From NCBI GenBank assembly GCA_037951165.1, contig JBBDHG010000127.1, positions 3,357,001 to 3,421,000 of the forward strand: a stretch of 64,000 nt of DNA, given 5' to 3'. Position numbers and translations under genes: made by a program. Positions 62,991-64,000 of the stretch are shown here, one piece after another. Within the stretch, counting starts at the first letter, position 1, and each line of letters begins with the position of its first letter. A model generated the notes under the pieces. That model was not told the DNA's origin, made no database searches, and worked only from the letters and a program-made list of their open reading frames with translations. The DNA is from Lophius americanus (lineage: Eukaryota > Chordata > Actinopteri > Lophiiformes > Lophiidae).

Positions 62991-64000
62991 TGTATTGCTG
63001 GTTTTTATAAAAAGAAAAAAATATTTTTCTCAAATTTAGCCAAACTATTAGTAAGTTGCGTTATTAAATTAGAAGACATGTATTTTCACCTGTATTCAAA
63101 GTTGTAATAACGGAGCACAACTTCATTTCTATTTGGAGCTTTTTCTAGGGTCTGAAATTGAACTAAACTTAATTTCTGACGGTGAAATGCATATGTTTTG
63201 GGTCAACATATATTGTTTTTTGTTTGTCTAAATATCTTTTACACTGTAAGAACATTCACTAGAGAAGTTACTGAGATCTCAGAATGTGTGAACTTCTCAT
63301 AAAAATTATTTCAATGAGGCAAGAAACATCACCGATCCGTCAAGAAGCTTGAAAACAAGCTGCCACATTTGCTGTTACTTCATTTAGATGTAGAACTGAA
63401 AGTGAGCACACTTTGGGGATGAATATTTGCAGTTTGTCTTTTTTCCACTTTAAAATGAATAGGATTGATCAGGGAACTTTTACTTCTTGTGAGTTAGGAG
63501 ATATTTTTAGATAATGTCGCTGCTTCTTATGGTGATCTCATGTCGTCAAAATCGATTCTTTAGCTCTTAATCAATGGCAGTTGAGTGTAGGTCTTGTATG
63601 GCACTGACTTTTGTTTCCGTAAGGATCCTTGCTACGGTGTACAAACCACAGCTAGACCTCTGATCAGACAGTGTTACTTGTAGTTTTCATGATGAGGATT
63701 TTTCACAGTTGTCTCACAGTCATGAACTACATGGTCGTATGGTATGTTAATGTTAAATAATTAATTATTTAAATGATGACACTTATGACGAAATGGTGTA
63801 AAAGAATAGAACCCTGGAGCACATCACTAGAAATAAGTCATACAACTCAAGTAGATCATGTTTCGTGTCTTTGTTTGGTAAAAGGGCAGTGGGACATATT
63901 TCTTCAGAAGACTCTTGGGGTTCTCGTGGAGGAAAGATGTGATCAATGGTTAAATCCCCTTATCAGGAGAACTGCGTCTTTTAGTCTGCTTTACAAGTGT

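Overview
The window is vertebrate nuclear DNA, almost certainly from a ray-finned fish. Coding sequence sits in short GT-AG exons. Introns and intergenic DNA are AT-rich and full of microsatellites (AC, GATA, GA, TA), with remnants that look like teleost LINEs and Tc1-type DNA transposons. No prokaryotic feature, CRISPR array, tRNA or rRNA was seen. All comparisons with human proteins are from memory, because no search could be run.

Layout. Positions 780-31680 hold one complete plus-strand gene, psd2 (EFA6 family, an ARF6 guanine-nucleotide exchange factor). It has a noncoding first exon (donor at 1230) and 14 coding exons from 8021 to 29343. The joined length is 2760 nt, 919 codons plus stop, with reading frame preserved at every junction. 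A second candidate promoter and start exon (18060-18618) lies in the large intron and splices in frame to the Sec7-PH part, predicting a short isoform. Positions 31.7-42.6 kb have no recognisable gene, and the right part may be 3' UTR of the next gene. Positions 42661-43506 on the minus strand are intronless pura (Pur-alpha, 281 aa). A roughly 420 bp GATA tetranucleotide array lies upstream of it. The first coding exon of nrg2 (neuregulin 2) is at 48335-48746 on the plus strand. It is preceded by a GA-rich, CpG-containing leader with an overlapping upstream ORF. The rest of the window, to 64000, is most simply nrg2 intron 1, containing a duplicated LINE-(AC)n block, a Tc1-like non-autonomous element and an RTE-type LINE fragment.

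Relations. psd2, nrg2 and pura are also neighbours on human chromosome 5q31. Here the pura-nrg2 head-to-head pair appears flipped relative to psd2. All three act in neurons (membrane traffic and actin, nucleic-acid binding, ErbB signalling), but nothing in the sequence indicates a joint pathway. I found no convincing undescribed system. The most useful leads are the alternative psd2 start exon, the tripled D-x-F-S-S-x-F-E motif in psd2, and two start codons that each overlap the stop of an upstream ORF as ATGA.
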